NCBI RefSeq assembly: GCF_900105945.1
Contig: NZ_FNSO01000004.1
Coordinates: 6,452,001-6,516,000, forward strand
Reading direction: 5' to 3'
Length of the DNA: 64,000 nucleotides
Origin: Amycolatopsis tolypomycina
GTDB taxonomy: Bacteria > Actinomycetota > Actinomycetes > Mycobacteriales > Pseudonocardiaceae
Part shown: positions 53,853 through 64,000 of the stretch, one piece after another
Numbering within the stretch: position 1 is the stretch's first letter
Layout of the letters: the number at the start of each line of letters is the position of its first letter
Program-made: the position numbers and the translations under genes
Notes under the pieces: generated by a model
What the model was told of the DNA's origin: nothing
Seen by the model: the letters and a program-made list of their open reading frames with translations, nothing else
The model's database searches: none

Positions 53853-54445
53853 CGGTCCACCCCCAGGCAGTCGCGCAGCCGGATCAGGCCGTCCCGGATG
53901 CGGGTCTTGACCGTGCCCGGCGCGACCTGCAGCACCTCGGCGACCTCGGGGTAGGTGTAGCCGTTGTAGTAGGCCAGCACGATCGACTCGCGCTGCAGGT
54001 CGGTGAGCGCGGCCAGGCACTGCCGCACCCGCTGCTGCTCCAGGCCGGCCAGCGCGGACTCGGTGACCTCGTCGAACGGCCGCCGCACGTCCATCAGGCC
54101 GGCCCGCTCCTCGCGGTCGACGCCGGCCTGGTGCGCCCGCACGCGGTCGACGGCCCGGCGGTGGGCGATGGTCAGCACCCACGACAGCGCGCTGCCGCGC
54201 TCCGGCTCGTACCGCGCGGCCTTGCGCCACACCTCCACCAGCACCTCCTGCGCCACTTCCTCGGCCTGCGCGTGACTGCGCAGCACGCGCGTCGCCAGGC
54301 CGAGCACCGGACCGGCGACGAGGTCGTAGAGCGACGCGAACGCCGTCTCGTCGCCCGCCGCCACCCGCCGGAGCAGCTCTTCGGCGCTCGGCGCCGTCGC
54401 CGGTGCCTCGTCCGGTGGCAGCCGCAGCCGCCCACGCTCACCCAT
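53849..54445 (-). CDS. sigK: ECF sigma factor SigK
   Basis: 198 residues. Region 2 runs FASLYDLVAGPVLGLATRVL, EEVAQEVLVEVWRKAARYEP, SALSWVLTIAHRRAVDRVRA; region 4 runs LTDLQRESIVLAYYNGYTYP and EVAEVLQVAPGTVKTRIRDG. This ECF19 (SigK) type controls exported antigens in mycobacteria. ATG 54445 has GGAGGG six bases upstream; a longer N-terminal reading is less likely. RskA follows. The fasciclin and molybdopterin genes downstream are the likely regulon and are probably in the same operon or near it. Confidence 0.88.
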   Translation of the reverse strand: MGERGRLRLPPDEAPATAPSAEELLRRVAAGDETAFASLYDLVAGPVLGLATRVLRSHAQAEEVAQEVLVEVWRKAARYEPERGSALSWVLTIAHRRAVDRVRAHQAGVDREERAGLMDVRRPFDEVTESALAGLEQQRVRQCLAALTDLQRESIVLAYYNGYTYPEVAEVLQVAPGTVKTRIRDGLIRLRDCLGVDR

Positions 54446-54765
54446 GCCCGACCCTCCAGTCACCCCTGACTCGTGGTGGGGTTCGCGGCCGGACGGCGGC
54501 CCGGACTGGTGTGCGGTGGCGCTTCCCACCCGGACGGCCCAAATCCGGCGCCGGGACCCATCCGGCGGCGGCGCGGCTCCGAATGCCTGTCACCATCGGT
54601 CACGGTCCGTGAGGGAGTTGCCCGTTCGGCCACGCTGCCGGTGACCTCGGACACTTCTTGATCACCCTCGCGTGTGAAAGTTTTTCGGAACGCTGGGCGT
54701 TGAACTGACTATGGGTTATCCCTGGAAGCAGCGGAAGTTAACCGACGAGTAGCAAAGGGGCCACC
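54446..54765. other. Intergenic region, sigK / SsgA-like gene
   Basis: About 320 bases between divergent starts. It holds the promoters of both but no gene that I can support; several short ORFs are mirror readings of the sigK leader. It includes an AT-richer stretch at 54670-54730. Confidence 0.4.
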
Positions 54766-55179
54766 ATGGCCGACCCGCACACCGTGACCAGCGCCAGCAT
54801 CGACTTCGCCCTGCGCACCTTCGGGGCCGGGCCGCGACCGGTGCCGGCCGAGCTGGAGTACGACACCCGCGACCCGTACGCGGTCGCCGTGGTGCTGCAC
54901 GCCGGCCCGAGCGCGGTCCGGTGGCTCTTCGGCCGCGACCTCCTGGCCGACGGCCTGCTCGCCCGCTGCGGCGACGGCGACGTGCGCATCGGCCCGGCCG
55001 GCGACCCCGCGCTGGTCGTCGTGGAGCTGAGCTCCCCGGACGGCGCCGCGGTGCTCGAAGCGCCCGCGAAGGAGATCGCGGCCTTCCTCGACCGCACCTA
55101 CGACGTCATCCCGGCCGGCAGCGAGAGCGACTGGTTCGACTTCGACGAGGAACTGGCGAAGTTGTCCTACCAGGACTAG
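54766..55179 (+). CDS. SsgA-like sporulation/cell-division regulator
   Basis: 137 residues. The pattern PAELEYDTRDPYAVAVVLHA, AVRWLFGRDLLADGLLARCG, DVRIGPAGDPALVVVELSSP, DGAAVLEAPAKEIAAFLDRT YD matches SsgA-like proteins, which in sporulating actinomycetes place the septum (SsgB recruits FtsZ). The paralogue type (SsgA, SsgB or other) cannot be fixed. ATG 54766 has AAAGGGG upstream. It starts a plus-strand unit with the CoA ligase 14 bases downstream. Confidence 0.9.
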   Translation: MADPHTVTSASIDFALRTFGAGPRPVPAELEYDTRDPYAVAVVLHAGPSAVRWLFGRDLLADGLLARCGDGDVRIGPAGDPALVVVELSSPDGAAVLEAPAKEIAAFLDRTYDVIPAGSESDWFDFDEELAKLSYQD

Positions 55180-55192
55180 ATACCGTCCCCGG

Positions 55193-56548
55193 GTGAGCTT
55201 CTTCCTGACGAAGGTCCTCGCCGCCCTCGACGACGGCGGTGACCGCCCGCTCTTCGTCCAAGACGGCGTCACCACCTACCACCAGGCCCGCGACCGGCTG
55301 CGCCGCCTGCACGGCGGCTTGGGCGACGCCGAAACCGTCGCGATCGACCTGCGCAACCGGCCCGAGACGGTCCTCGTCCAGCTGGCCGCCCTCCTGCGCG
55401 GCGCGACCGTGCTCCTGGTCCCGGCCTCGGCGCCGACGCAGCAGCGGCTCGCCGCGGCCCGTGGCGCCACCGTCGTCACCGACCGCCCGCACGACTGGCC
55501 CGCGGGCGACGTCCGCACCCTCGACGAACTCGACGCCGAACCCGCGCCGCTGCACCCGCCGGAGACCGTCCACCTCCTCTTCCCCACCGGCGGCACCACC
55601 GGCACCCCCAAGCTCATCCGCCACAGCGGCATCTACGACGGCATGGCGCACATCTTCACGCCGTCGCCGGACGGCCCGGGCCGCACGCTGCTGGTCGCCC
55701 CGATGACGCACATGACCGGCAACGCCACCGTGCTCGGCGCGCTGCTGCGGCAGGACACCGTGGTCGTCCACGACGGTTTCGACGCGGGAGCCGTGCTTGA
55801 CGCGATCGAAACGCACCGGATCGACACGCTCTCGCTCACGCCGCCGCGGCTGGCCGCCGTCCTGGACCACCCGAAGCGCCCGGAGACCGACCTGACCAGC
55901 GTCCGCTCGCTCTCCCTCGGCGCCGCGCCGCTGCCGCCGCACCGGCTCGCCCAGGCGCTCGAGGTCTTCGGCCCGGTCGTCGGCCAGGGCTACGGCCTCA
56001 CCGAGGCGCCGATGATCGCGAGCATCTCCGCCGCCGAACTGCTCGACCGCCCCCAACGGCTGGGCTCGGTCGGCCGGATCGTGCCGGGCATGGAAGCCCG
56101 CATCACCGATGACGGCGAGGTCGAGGTGCGCGGACTGTCCATGATGGACGGTTACCTCGGCGGCCCCGGCATCGGCGCGGGCTGGCTGCGCACCGGCGAC
56201 CTCGGCCGCTTCGACGACGAGGGTTACCTCTACCTGCTCGACCGCGCCGACGACGTCGTCGTGGTCGGTGAGCACGGCACGAAGGTCGCCACCACCGTCG
56301 TCGAGAACGCGCTGGCGACGCACCCGGCGGTGCGGAGCGCGGCCGTCTTCGGCCACGGCGATCGCCTGCACGCCGTCGTCGTCGCGACGAGCGCGGTGAC
56401 AGCGGACGACCTGCGGGCGCACGCCCGGGAGATCTTCGGCCAGGAGCACTACGTCCCGGCGGCCGTGGACTTCGTCGCCGCGCTGCCGCTCACCGACGTC
56501 GGCAAGGTCGACAAGCGCGCCCTCGCTCAGCTCGTGACGGCCCCGTAG
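55193..56548 (+). CDS. AMP-dependent acyl/aryl-CoA ligase-like enzyme
   Basis: 451 residues, adenylate-forming family. The P-loop is [13 protein letters not shown], then [13 protein letters not shown], the ATP-binding [20 protein letters not shown], and the catalytic Lys region [14 protein letters not shown]. It is somewhat shorter than most CoA ligases. TACCGT six bases before GTG 55193 fits a leaderless start. The natural substrate (fatty acid, aromatic acid or other) is unknown. It ends convergently over ilvD (22-base overlap). Confidence 0.85.
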   Translation: MSFFLTKVLAALDDGGDRPLFVQDGVTTYHQARDRLRRLHGGLGDAETVAIDLRNRPETVLVQLAALLRGATVLLVPASAPTQQRLAAARGATVVTDRPHDWPAGDVRTLDELDAEPAPLHPPETVHLLFPTGGTTGTPKLIRHSGIYDGMAHIFTPSPDGPGRTLLVAPMTHMTGNATVLGALLRQDTVVVHDGFDAGAVLDAIETHRIDTLSLTPPRLAAVLDHPKRPETDLTSVRSLSLGAAPLPPHRLAQALEVFGPVVGQGYGLTEAPMIASISAAELLDRPQRLGSVGRIVPGMEARITDDGEVEVRGLSMMDGYLGGPGIGAGWLRTGDLGRFDDEGYLYLLDRADDVVVVGEHGTKVATTVVENALATHPAVRSAAVFGHGDRLHAVVVATSAVTADDLRAHAREIFGQEHYVPAAVDFVAALPLTDVGKVDKRALAQLVTAP

Positions 56549-58218
56549 GACGACGACCGCACCAGCTTCACGTACTTGCCGAGGACGCCCTCTCCGAACT
56601 TGTTCGGCAACGGCTCCCAGCCCTCGCGGCGCCGGGCCAGCTCGGCGGCGTCGACCAGCAGGTCGATGCTGCGGGCCTTGATGTCGACGGCGATCCGGTC
56701 GCCGGTGCGGACGAACGCGATCGGCCCGCCGTCGACCGCCTCGGGCGCGACGTGGCCGATGCAGAGCCCGGTGGTGCCGCCGGAGAACCGCCCGTCGGTC
56801 AGCAGCAGGACGTCCTTGCCGAGCCCGGCGCCCTTGATCGCCGCGGTGATCGCCAGCATCTCCCGCATGCCCGGGCCGCCCTTGGGGCCTTCGTAGCGGA
56901 TGACCACGACGTCACCGGCCTCGATCCGGCCCTCGTTCAGCGCCGCCATCGCCTCCTGCTCACGCTCGAACACGCGCGCCGGGCCCTCGAAGTTGGCCGT
57001 GTCGAAGCCCGCGGACTTCACGACCGCGCCCTCGGGCGCGAGCGAGCCGCGCAGGATGGTGATGCCGCCGGTTGGGTGCAGCGGGTTGTCCAGGCCGCGC
57101 AGGACTTCGCCGTCGATCGGGTCGGGGTCGAGCTCGGCGAGGTTCTCGGCGACCGTGCGGCCGGTGACGGTGAGCGCGTCGCCGTGGATCAGGCCCTCGT
57201 CGAGCAGGGCCTTCATCAGCACCGGGATGCCGCCGTGGCGGTCGATGTCGTTCATGACGTACTTGCCGAACGGCTTCAGGTCGCCCAGGTGCGGGACGCG
57301 GTCGCCCACCCTGTTGAAGTCGTCGAGGGTGAGCGAAACCTTGGCTTCGTGCGCGATGGCCAGCAGGTGCAGCACCGCATTGGTCGAACCACCGAGGGCC
57401 ATCACGACGGTGATGGCGTTCTCGAACGCCTCGCGCGTGAGGATGTCCCGCGCGGTGATGCCCTTTTCGAGCAGCCCGACCACGGCCTCCCCGGACAGGT
57501 GGGCGTAGTGGTCGCGGCGGCGGTCCGCGGACGGCGGCGCGGCCGACCCCGGCATGCTCATCCCCATCGCCTCGGCGGCCGACGCCATCGTGTTCGCGGT
57601 GTACATGCCGCCGCAGGCGCCTTCACCGGGGCAGATGGCGCGTTCGATCCGGTCGAGGTCGGCGGTGCCGAGACGGCCGGCCCGGCACGCGCCGACCGCC
57701 TCGAAGGCGTCGATGAGCGTGACGTCCTTCTCGGTGCCGTCGGTGAGCTTCACCCAGCCGGGGGCGATCGTGCCCGCGTAGAGGAACACCGAGGCGAGGT
57801 CGAGTCGCGCGGCGGCCATCAGCATGCCGGGCAGGGACTTGTCGCAGCCGGCGAGGAGTATCGAGCCGTCGAGCCGCTCGGCCTGCATGACCGTCTCGAC
57901 CGAGTCGGCGATGACCTCGCGGGACACCAGCGAGAAGTGCATGCCGTCGTGGCCCATCGAGATGCCGTCGGACACCGAGATCGTGCCGAACTGCAGCGGG
58001 TAGCCGCCGGCCGCGTGCACGCCTTCCTTCGACGCCTGCGCCAGCCTGTCCAGCGACAGGTTGCACGGCGTGATCTCGTTCCACGAGCTGGCGACGCCGA
58101 TGATCGGTTTCGTCCAGTCGCCGTCGCCCATCCCGACCGCGCGCAGCATGCCTCTGGCGGGCGCGGCCTCGATCCCGTCGGTCACCGTGCGGCTGCGGGG
58201 CTTGGGGTCGATCGTCAT
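56527..58218 (-). CDS. ilvD: Dihydroxy-acid dehydratase IlvD
   Basis: 563 residues. It makes the 2-oxo acids of isoleucine and valine (and pantothenate) in the cytosol. Fe-S ligand cysteines are Cys52 ([10 protein letters not shown]), Cys125 (AGCDKSLPG) and Cys202 ([14 protein letters not shown]). The Mg-binding and catalytic C-terminal segment [19 protein letters not shown] is intact. ATG 58218 has GGAGG six bases upstream. It stands alone, not in an ilv operon, as is common in actinomycetes. Confidence 0.95.
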   Translation of the reverse strand: MTIDPKPRSRTVTDGIEAAPARGMLRAVGMGDGDWTKPIIGVASSWNEITPCNLSLDRLAQASKEGVHAAGGYPLQFGTISVSDGISMGHDGMHFSLVSREVIADSVETVMQAERLDGSILLAGCDKSLPGMLMAAARLDLASVFLYAGTIAPGWVKLTDGTEKDVTLIDAFEAVGACRAGRLGTADLDRIERAICPGEGACGGMYTANTMASAAEAMGMSMPGSAAPPSADRRRDHYAHLSGEAVVGLLEKGITARDILTREAFENAITVVMALGGSTNAVLHLLAIAHEAKVSLTLDDFNRVGDRVPHLGDLKPFGKYVMNDIDRHGGIPVLMKALLDEGLIHGDALTVTGRTVAENLAELDPDPIDGEVLRGLDNPLHPTGGITILRGSLAPEGAVVKSAGFDTANFEGPARVFEREQEAMAALNEGRIEAGDVVVIRYEGPKGGPGMREMLAITAAIKGAGLGKDVLLLTDGRFSGGTTGLCIGHVAPEAVDGGPIAFVRTGDRIAVDIKARSIDLLVDAAELARRREGWEPLPNKFGEGVLGKYVKLVRSSSYGAVTS

Positions 58219-58332
58219 CGCAGGCCTCCGATACGACGTTCGGGCGCTGGTCATGTTACCAACGCCCGCGCGGTCCGCTGGCCGGAACGATTTCCTATCC
58301 GCGCGCGCGGGCGGCGGCGAAAACTTCAGCGC

Positions 58333-59409
58333 ATGATCGCCACAGTGGTGTGGGGCACGGGCAACGTCGGCCGTGCGGCAATCCGGGCCGTCGACGCCCA
58401 CCCGGCGCTGAAGCTGACCGCGGTGCTCGTCCACGACCCGGCGAAGGTCGGCAAGGACGCCGGCGAGCTGGCCGGCACCGGCCCGCTGGGCGTCGCCGCG
58501 ACGGACGACATCGACGCCGTCCTGGCCGCGAGCCCGCGCGCGATCGTGTACGCCGCTTCGGGTGACGTCCGGTTCGACGACGCGCACGCCGACATCGTGC
58601 GCGCGGTCCGGGCGGGCGCGATCGTCGTCACGCCGGCCCTGTACCCCCTCTACGACCAGCGGAACGCGCCCCCGGAGCTGCGCAACCCGGTGCTGGCCGC
58701 CATAGAGGACGGCGGCGGGTCGCTGTTCGTCTCCGGCGTCGACCCCGGCTGGGGCAACGACGTCCTGCCGCTGCTGATCAGCGGGCTCGGCACCGACGTC
58801 GACGTCGTCCGCTGCCAGGAGATCTTCGACTACTCGACCTACGAGCAGCCCGACTCCGTCCGGTACCTGGTCGGGATGGGCCAGCCGATGGACTACGCCC
58901 CGCCGATGCTGATGACCGGCGTGCCGTCGATGGTGTGGGGCGGGCAGGTCCGGCTGATCGCGCGCGGCCTCGGCGTCGAGGTGACCGAGCTGCGCGAGAC
59001 GCTCGACCGGCGGCCGCTCGAGGAGACCGTGACCACGCGGACCATGGGCGAGTTCGAGCAGGGCACGCAGGGCGCGGTGCGGTTCGAGGTGCAGGGCATC
59101 GTCGACGGCGAACCGCGGATCGTCATCGAGCACGTCACGCGCATCCACCCGTCGTGCGCGCCCGACTGGCCGACGCCGCCCAGCGGCGACGGCGCGCACC
59201 GCGTGATCATCGAAGGCCGCCCGCGCATCGAGGTCACCGTCGAGGCGACCGACGAAGGCGAGAACCGCTCGGCGGGCGGCAACGCCACCGCCGTCGGCCG
59301 CCTGGTCGGCGCGATCGACTGGCTGGCCGCGGTGGAACCCGGCCTCTACGACGCACTCGACGTCCCGCTGCGCCCGGCAGCAGGCAAGCTCGGAAGGAGC
59401 CGTCCGTGA
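58333..59409 (+). CDS. DapB-like NAD(P)-dependent reductase
   Basis: 358 residues. The N-terminal Rossmann domain starts [20 protein letters not shown] and contains [19 protein letters not shown]; the remainder ([40 protein letters not shown]) is the substrate domain of the dihydrodipicolinate reductase N-terminal-like family. Members include 2,4-diaminopentanoate dehydrogenase, and actinomycete ones are annotated as sterol or lipid-related oxidoreductases. The substrate is unknown. Its stop overlaps the next start (GTGA), so both are co-translated. ATG 58333. Confidence 0.83.
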   Translation: MIATVVWGTGNVGRAAIRAVDAHPALKLTAVLVHDPAKVGKDAGELAGTGPLGVAATDDIDAVLAASPRAIVYAASGDVRFDDAHADIVRAVRAGAIVVTPALYPLYDQRNAPPELRNPVLAAIEDGGGSLFVSGVDPGWGNDVLPLLISGLGTDVDVVRCQEIFDYSTYEQPDSVRYLVGMGQPMDYAPPMLMTGVPSMVWGGQVRLIARGLGVEVTELRETLDRRPLEETVTTRTMGEFEQGTQGAVRFEVQGIVDGEPRIVIEHVTRIHPSCAPDWPTPPSGDGAHRVIIEGRPRIEVTVEATDEGENRSAGGNATAVGRLVGAIDWLAAVEPGLYDALDVPLRPAAGKLGRSRP

Positions 59410-59891
59410 ACATCGACATCCCCGCGGGCAAGGACCCGATCGGGTACGTCTGGGGCGAAATGGTGCCCGGCATCGGGATCGCCGCGTCCAAGTTCTCCCT
59501 GGCGGTGTACGAGCACACGACACTGGGGTTGCGGGAGTTCGAGGCCGCGCGGCTGCGGATCGCGCAGATCAACGGCTGCGTCTTCTGCCTGGACTGGCGG
59601 ACCGAGCGCGACGGCGTCAAGGTCGAGCCGGAGTTCGCGGACGCGGTGACGGAATGGCGCACCACCGACCGCTTCGACGAGCGGACGCGGCTGGCGGCGG
59701 AGTACGCCGAGCGGTACACCCTGGACCACCACAACCTGGACGACGAGTTCTGGAAGCGGATGTCCGCGTCCTACACGCAGCAGGAGATCGTCGAGCTCAG
59801 CATGAGCCTCGGCGCCTGGCTCTCGTTCGGACGGCTGAACCACGTCCTCGGCCTCGACACGGTCTGCGTCCTGCCGTCCCACAGGTCGTGA
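59406..59891 (+). CDS. AhpD-like carboxymuconolactone decarboxylase family protein
   Basis: 161 residues, helical. The redox CxxC is in [19 protein letters not shown], with the helix [15 protein letters not shown] as in AhpD-like proteins. It likely acts as disulfide reductant or peroxidase partner rather than decarboxylase. GTG 59406 has AAGGAG six bases upstream and overlaps the previous stop (GTGA), so it is coupled to the DapB-like enzyme. It may act in the same pathway. It is convergent with the cholesterol oxidase gene. Confidence 0.88.
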   Translation: MNIDIPAGKDPIGYVWGEMVPGIGIAASKFSLAVYEHTTLGLREFEAARLRIAQINGCVFCLDWRTERDGVKVEPEFADAVTEWRTTDRFDERTRLAAEYAERYTLDHHNLDDEFWKRMSASYTQQEIVELSMSLGAWLSFGRLNHVLGLDTVCVLPSHRS

Positions 59892-59925
59892 GGGGCGGGG
59901 GCGGCGCCCCTCACGAGACAGCGGG

Positions 59926-62056
<2,131 letters not shown>

Positions 62057-62105
62057 GGGCGCAGGCCGTCCGACGTGGCCGAAGCCGTGTCCCGAGCGCC
62101 CCAAT

Positions 62106-63056
62106 GAGGTTTTCTCAGTAGCGGTGTGGTGTGTGGATGAGGCGTGGGGCCCCTGGTAGGACTGGATTTGCGAAGATCGAATCCTAGAGTTCCAGAGGCC
62201 CCACGTGATCCATTATGGTGCCACCCTCGATGTGGCGCGTGAACTGGTCTGGTTCGTTGCCCGTGTCCTGCACACCGAGCGCCGGCGGCGTGGCACCCGC
62301 CGGGGCCGGCGCGCGTTGACCCCGTACTGGCAGGCGGTGCTGGTGCTGCGCTGGTTCCGCGACGCCACCCCCCTGCACCGGCTGGCGGCCGATCACCGCA
62401 TCAGCGTCGCCACCGCCTACCGCTACCTGCACGAAGCGATCACCGCCCTTGCCGCCCAGGCCCCGGACCTGCATCAGGTCCTGCGCGAGCGGCACGCCCG
62501 AGGTGACACGCATGTGATCCTGGACGGTTCGCTGATCCCGTGTGACCGGGTCGCGGCCACCACGATCAAAACCAAAGGTAAGAACCGTGGCCGGATCGTG
62601 CACCTGTGGTACTCGGGCAAGCACCGCGCCTTCGGCGGGAACATCCAGTTCCTGGCCAGCCCGGACGGGTTCCCGCTGTGGGTCTCGGCGGTGCTGCCCG
62701 GCTCCCGCAACGACCTCTCCGCCGCCCGCGACCACGGGATCGTCGGTGCACTGACCGCCGCTGCAGGTCAGGGCCTGAGAACTCTGGCCGACAAGGCCTA
62801 CCACGCAGCCGGGATCGGGATCCTTGCCCCGTTCAAGAAAACCGCAGGTCAACCACCCCTCAACGCCCGGCAACGGGTCCACAACCTGCTGCACGCCCGG
62901 GCCCGCGCCCTGGGTGAACGCGCCATGGCCATCCTCAAAACCCGCTGGCGAGCGTTGACCCACATCAGCCTCTGCCCCCACCGCATCGGCCACATCGTCC
63001 AAGCAGCCCTCGTCCTCACCCACCACGAACACCACGGACGCTACTGAGAAAACCTC
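62106..63056 (+). mobile_element. IS5-type insertion sequence, intact, 951 bp
   Basis: Ends are perfect 18-bp inverted repeats: GAGGTTTTCTCAGTAGCG (62106-62123) and CGCTACTGAGAAAACCTC (63039-63056). AAT is duplicated on both sides (62103-62105, 63057-63059), a 3-bp target duplication. One transposase gene is inside, its stop within the right repeat. It inserted into a palindromic repeat element. All parts look intact, so recent transposition is likely. Confidence 0.93.
62205..63047 (+). CDS. IS5-family transposase (DDE_Tnp_4 type)
   Basis: 280 residues. The DNA-binding helix part (RDATPLHRLAADHRISVATA YRYLHEA) precedes the DDE catalytic domain: Asp107 in VILDGSLIP, Asp170 in LPGSRNDLSAAR and Glu238 in ALGERAMAILKTRW. 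It cuts and joins the IS ends. GTG 62205 starts the gene, about 100 bases inside the left repeat; the stop TGA lies in the right repeat. No frameshift is seen. Confidence 0.92.
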   Translation: MIHYGATLDVARELVWFVARVLHTERRRRGTRRGRRALTPYWQAVLVLRWFRDATPLHRLAADHRISVATAYRYLHEAITALAAQAPDLHQVLRERHARGDTHVILDGSLIPCDRVAATTIKTKGKNRGRIVHLWYSGKHRAFGGNIQFLASPDGFPLWVSAVLPGSRNDLSAARDHGIVGALTAAAGQGLRTLADKAYHAAGIGILAPFKKTAGQPPLNARQRVHNLLHARARALGERAMAILKTRWRALTHISLCPHRIGHIVQAALVLTHHEHHGRY

Positions 63057-63247
63057 AATGTGGCGTTGTTTGCGTCCAACGCACCCAATGTGGCGTTCGG
63101 TGCGTCCAACGCACCGAACGCCACATTGGGGCGCATCGCCCGGCCGCTGCCGCGACCTCGGCGAAGCGGCATGGCCCGGCTTTACCGCGGACATCTCACT
63201 CGCACGCCCCCGGTCAGCCGTGTCCCCGACCTCACCGGTCAGTACAT

Positions 63248-63790
63248 CTAGGGACGCAAACCGTCCATGACCACCGACAGCAGGTGCCGCGTGCGGGCTT
63301 CGCGCTCGGCACCGAAGTCGTTGCGCCACAGGAAACCCACCAGCAGCAGGACGTCTTCGGCGTCGACGTCCGTGCGGAGCGTGCCCGCGGCTTTGCCCGC
63401 GTCGAGCAGCAGCGTGATGGCCTGGACCACCGGCGCGTAGTACTCGCCGGACAGGTCGGCGCGCGTGGCGGCTTCGACCGCCTCGGCGACGCCGTGCTTG
63501 ATGCGGCCGTACGCCGCCAGGCGCTCGAACCAGCTGCGGAGCGCTTCCCGGGGCGGCTGTTCGCGCAGCAGCGCGGGCGCCGCGGCGATGAGCTCGTCGA
63601 GGTCGTGCCGGTAGACCGCGATCAGCAGCGCCTCCCGGCTGGGGAAGTGCCGGTAGAGCGTGCCCTGGCCGACCCCGGCCGCCTTCGCGATCGACTGCAG
63701 TGAGGCGGCGCTGGAGGCTTTGAGCGCCGTCCGCGCGACCTCCAGGATGCGCTCGCGGTTCTGCTCGGCGTCGGCTCGCATCGGCGTCAC
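63248..63790 (-). CDS. TetR-family regulator
   Basis: 180 residues. The N-terminal helix-turn-helix is ADAEQNRERILEVARTALKA, SLQSIAKAAGVGQGTLYRHF and PSREALLIAVYRHDLDE. The C-terminal domain is SbtR-like (ERLAAYGRIKHGVAEAVEAA, DAEDVLLLVGFLWRNDF). GTG 63790 is used; an ATG nine bases in is an alternative. Divergent from the SDR gene, with two GGACAnnTGTCC boxes between, so it probably represses both. No ligand known. Confidence 0.85.
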   Translation of the reverse strand: MTPMRADAEQNRERILEVARTALKASSAASLQSIAKAAGVGQGTLYRHFPSREALLIAVYRHDLDELIAAAPALLREQPPREALRSWFERLAAYGRIKHGVAEAVEAATRADLSGEYYAPVVQAITLLLDAGKAAGTLRTDVDAEDVLLLVGFLWRNDFGAEREARTRHLLSVVMDGLRP

Positions 63791-63809
63791 CCGGCCACCC
63801 TAGCCAACC

Positions 63810-63847
63810 GGACACCTGTCCACTACCGTGTAAACGGACATGTGTCC
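63810..63847. promoter_or_regulatory. Paired TetR operators GGACAnnTGTCC
   Basis: GGACACCTGTCC (63810-63821) and GGACATGTGTCC (63836-63847) are two copies of the same interrupted palindrome, 26 bases centre to centre, between the divergent TetR and SDR starts. They flank the expected promoters. Confidence 0.78.
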
Positions 63848-63872
63848 GGTTAGGTTCTTCCGAAGGAGCGGC

Positions 63873-64000
63873 ATGATCGAGAACAAGGTCGTCGTGATCA
63901 CCGGGGCGAGCAGCGGCATCGGCGCGGCCACGGCCACCCTGCTCGCCGAGCGCGGCGCGAAGGTCGTGCTGGGCGCGCGCCGCAAGGACAGGCTGGACGC
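63873..64000 (+). CDS. SDR-family oxidoreductase, N-terminal part
   Basis: The first 42 residues before the window ends. [20 protein letters not shown] is the classical SDR cofactor loop (TGASSGIG), and [10 protein letters not shown] suggests NADP(H) use by Arg/Lys. ATG 63873 has GAAGGAG upstream. It is divergent from the TetR gene and probably its target. The rest lies outside the window. Confidence 0.85.
   Translation, partial: MIENKVVVITGASSGIGAATATLLAERGAKVVLGARRKDRLD

Larger units (their letters stand above)
62096..63134. repeat. Palindromic repeat element, copy 2, split by IS
   Basis: GCGCCCCAAT (62096-62105) is the start and ATTGGGGCGC (63125-63134) the end of the element seen intact at 35037-35121. 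Removing the IS and one AAT duplicate restores exactly 85 bases, the same span as copy 1. The inner hairpin (63084-63105 with 63109-63130, 3-base loop) is intact. Two bases in the first unit differ from copy 1. Confidence 0.85.

Noticed and set aside
54709..55275. Minus-strand ORF opposite the SsgA-like gene
   Set aside because: The plus strand encodes a clear SsgA-like protein with proper start.
63058..63270. Small ORFs in the palindromic repeat
   Set aside because: They are translations of the repeat element itself.

Overview
The window reads as chromosomal DNA of a high-GC filamentous actinomycete. The best guess is Pseudonocardiales, near Amycolatopsis. This is inferred from gene families: an SsgA-like sporulation protein, a cvnABCD conservon, an ESX/type VII effector cassette, an AfsR/SARP regulator, a sigK-rskA locus, TNNAACNNGTTNNA (KstR-type) operators, and many GTG, leaderless or ATGA-coupled starts. 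No rRNA, tRNA or CRISPR array was recognised.

Layout. 1-9.1 kb: the end of a TetR gene, then a tightly overlapping minus-strand type VII cassette (EspG-like, two small ESX-type proteins, PPE-like, YbaB-like) ending in a 1627-residue RHS toxin with no immunity gene beside its tip. 9.4-12.3 kb: ferritin, an SDR, a hotdog thioesterase behind a KstR-type operator, and an MHYT membrane sensor. 12.3-16.1 kb: the conservon cvnABCD. 16.4-27.3 kb: small regulators and enzymes, including a short leaderless leader ORF with an attenuator-like hairpin before an ACT-like protein, Ohr, a broken alpha/beta hydrolase, a LAL-type LuxR regulator, a tannase-family esterase and an aldo/keto reductase. 27.3-28.7 kb is gene-poor. 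28.7-34.5 kb: an AfsR-like regulator divergent from a GT-B-like protein and a frameshifted partner gene, then a GAF-ANTAR regulator.

35.1-44.8 kb is a coherent arabinogalactan-use locus: secreted GH30 galactanase with a ricin lectin domain, GH35 beta-galactosidase, GH51 arabinofuranosidase, an ABC sugar importer and a divergent LacI repressor with two palindromic operators. 44.8-45.5 kb is a non-coding tract holding an eight-copy inverted motif array and a 34-bp tandem repeat. 45.5-51.6 kb: a DsbA-like oxidoreductase, a QsdR-type regulator, a secreted cutinase of the polyester-hydrolase type, a quinone-reductase-like enzyme with divergent TetR, an LLM flavoprotein, and a fasciclin lipoprotein. 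51.7-54.4 kb: a molybdopterin oxidoreductase with rskA-sigK, an arrangement like that of mycobacteria. 54.8-61.6 kb: an SsgA-like protein, an acyl/aryl-CoA ligase, ilvD, a DapB-like reductase with an AhpD-like partner, and a Tat-exported cholesterol oxidase behind a second KstR-type operator. 61.7-64 kb: an S4 protein, an intact IS5-type element inserted into a copy of the palindromic element also seen at 35.0 kb, and a TetR/SDR divergent pair cut by the window edge.

Starts were chosen from ribosome-binding sites, overlaps and family N-termini. Functions come from recognised families and motifs, and no search was run. The least explained items are the toxin tip, the leader/ACT unit, the repeat array at 44.85-45.05 kb, and the palindromic element with its IS insertion.
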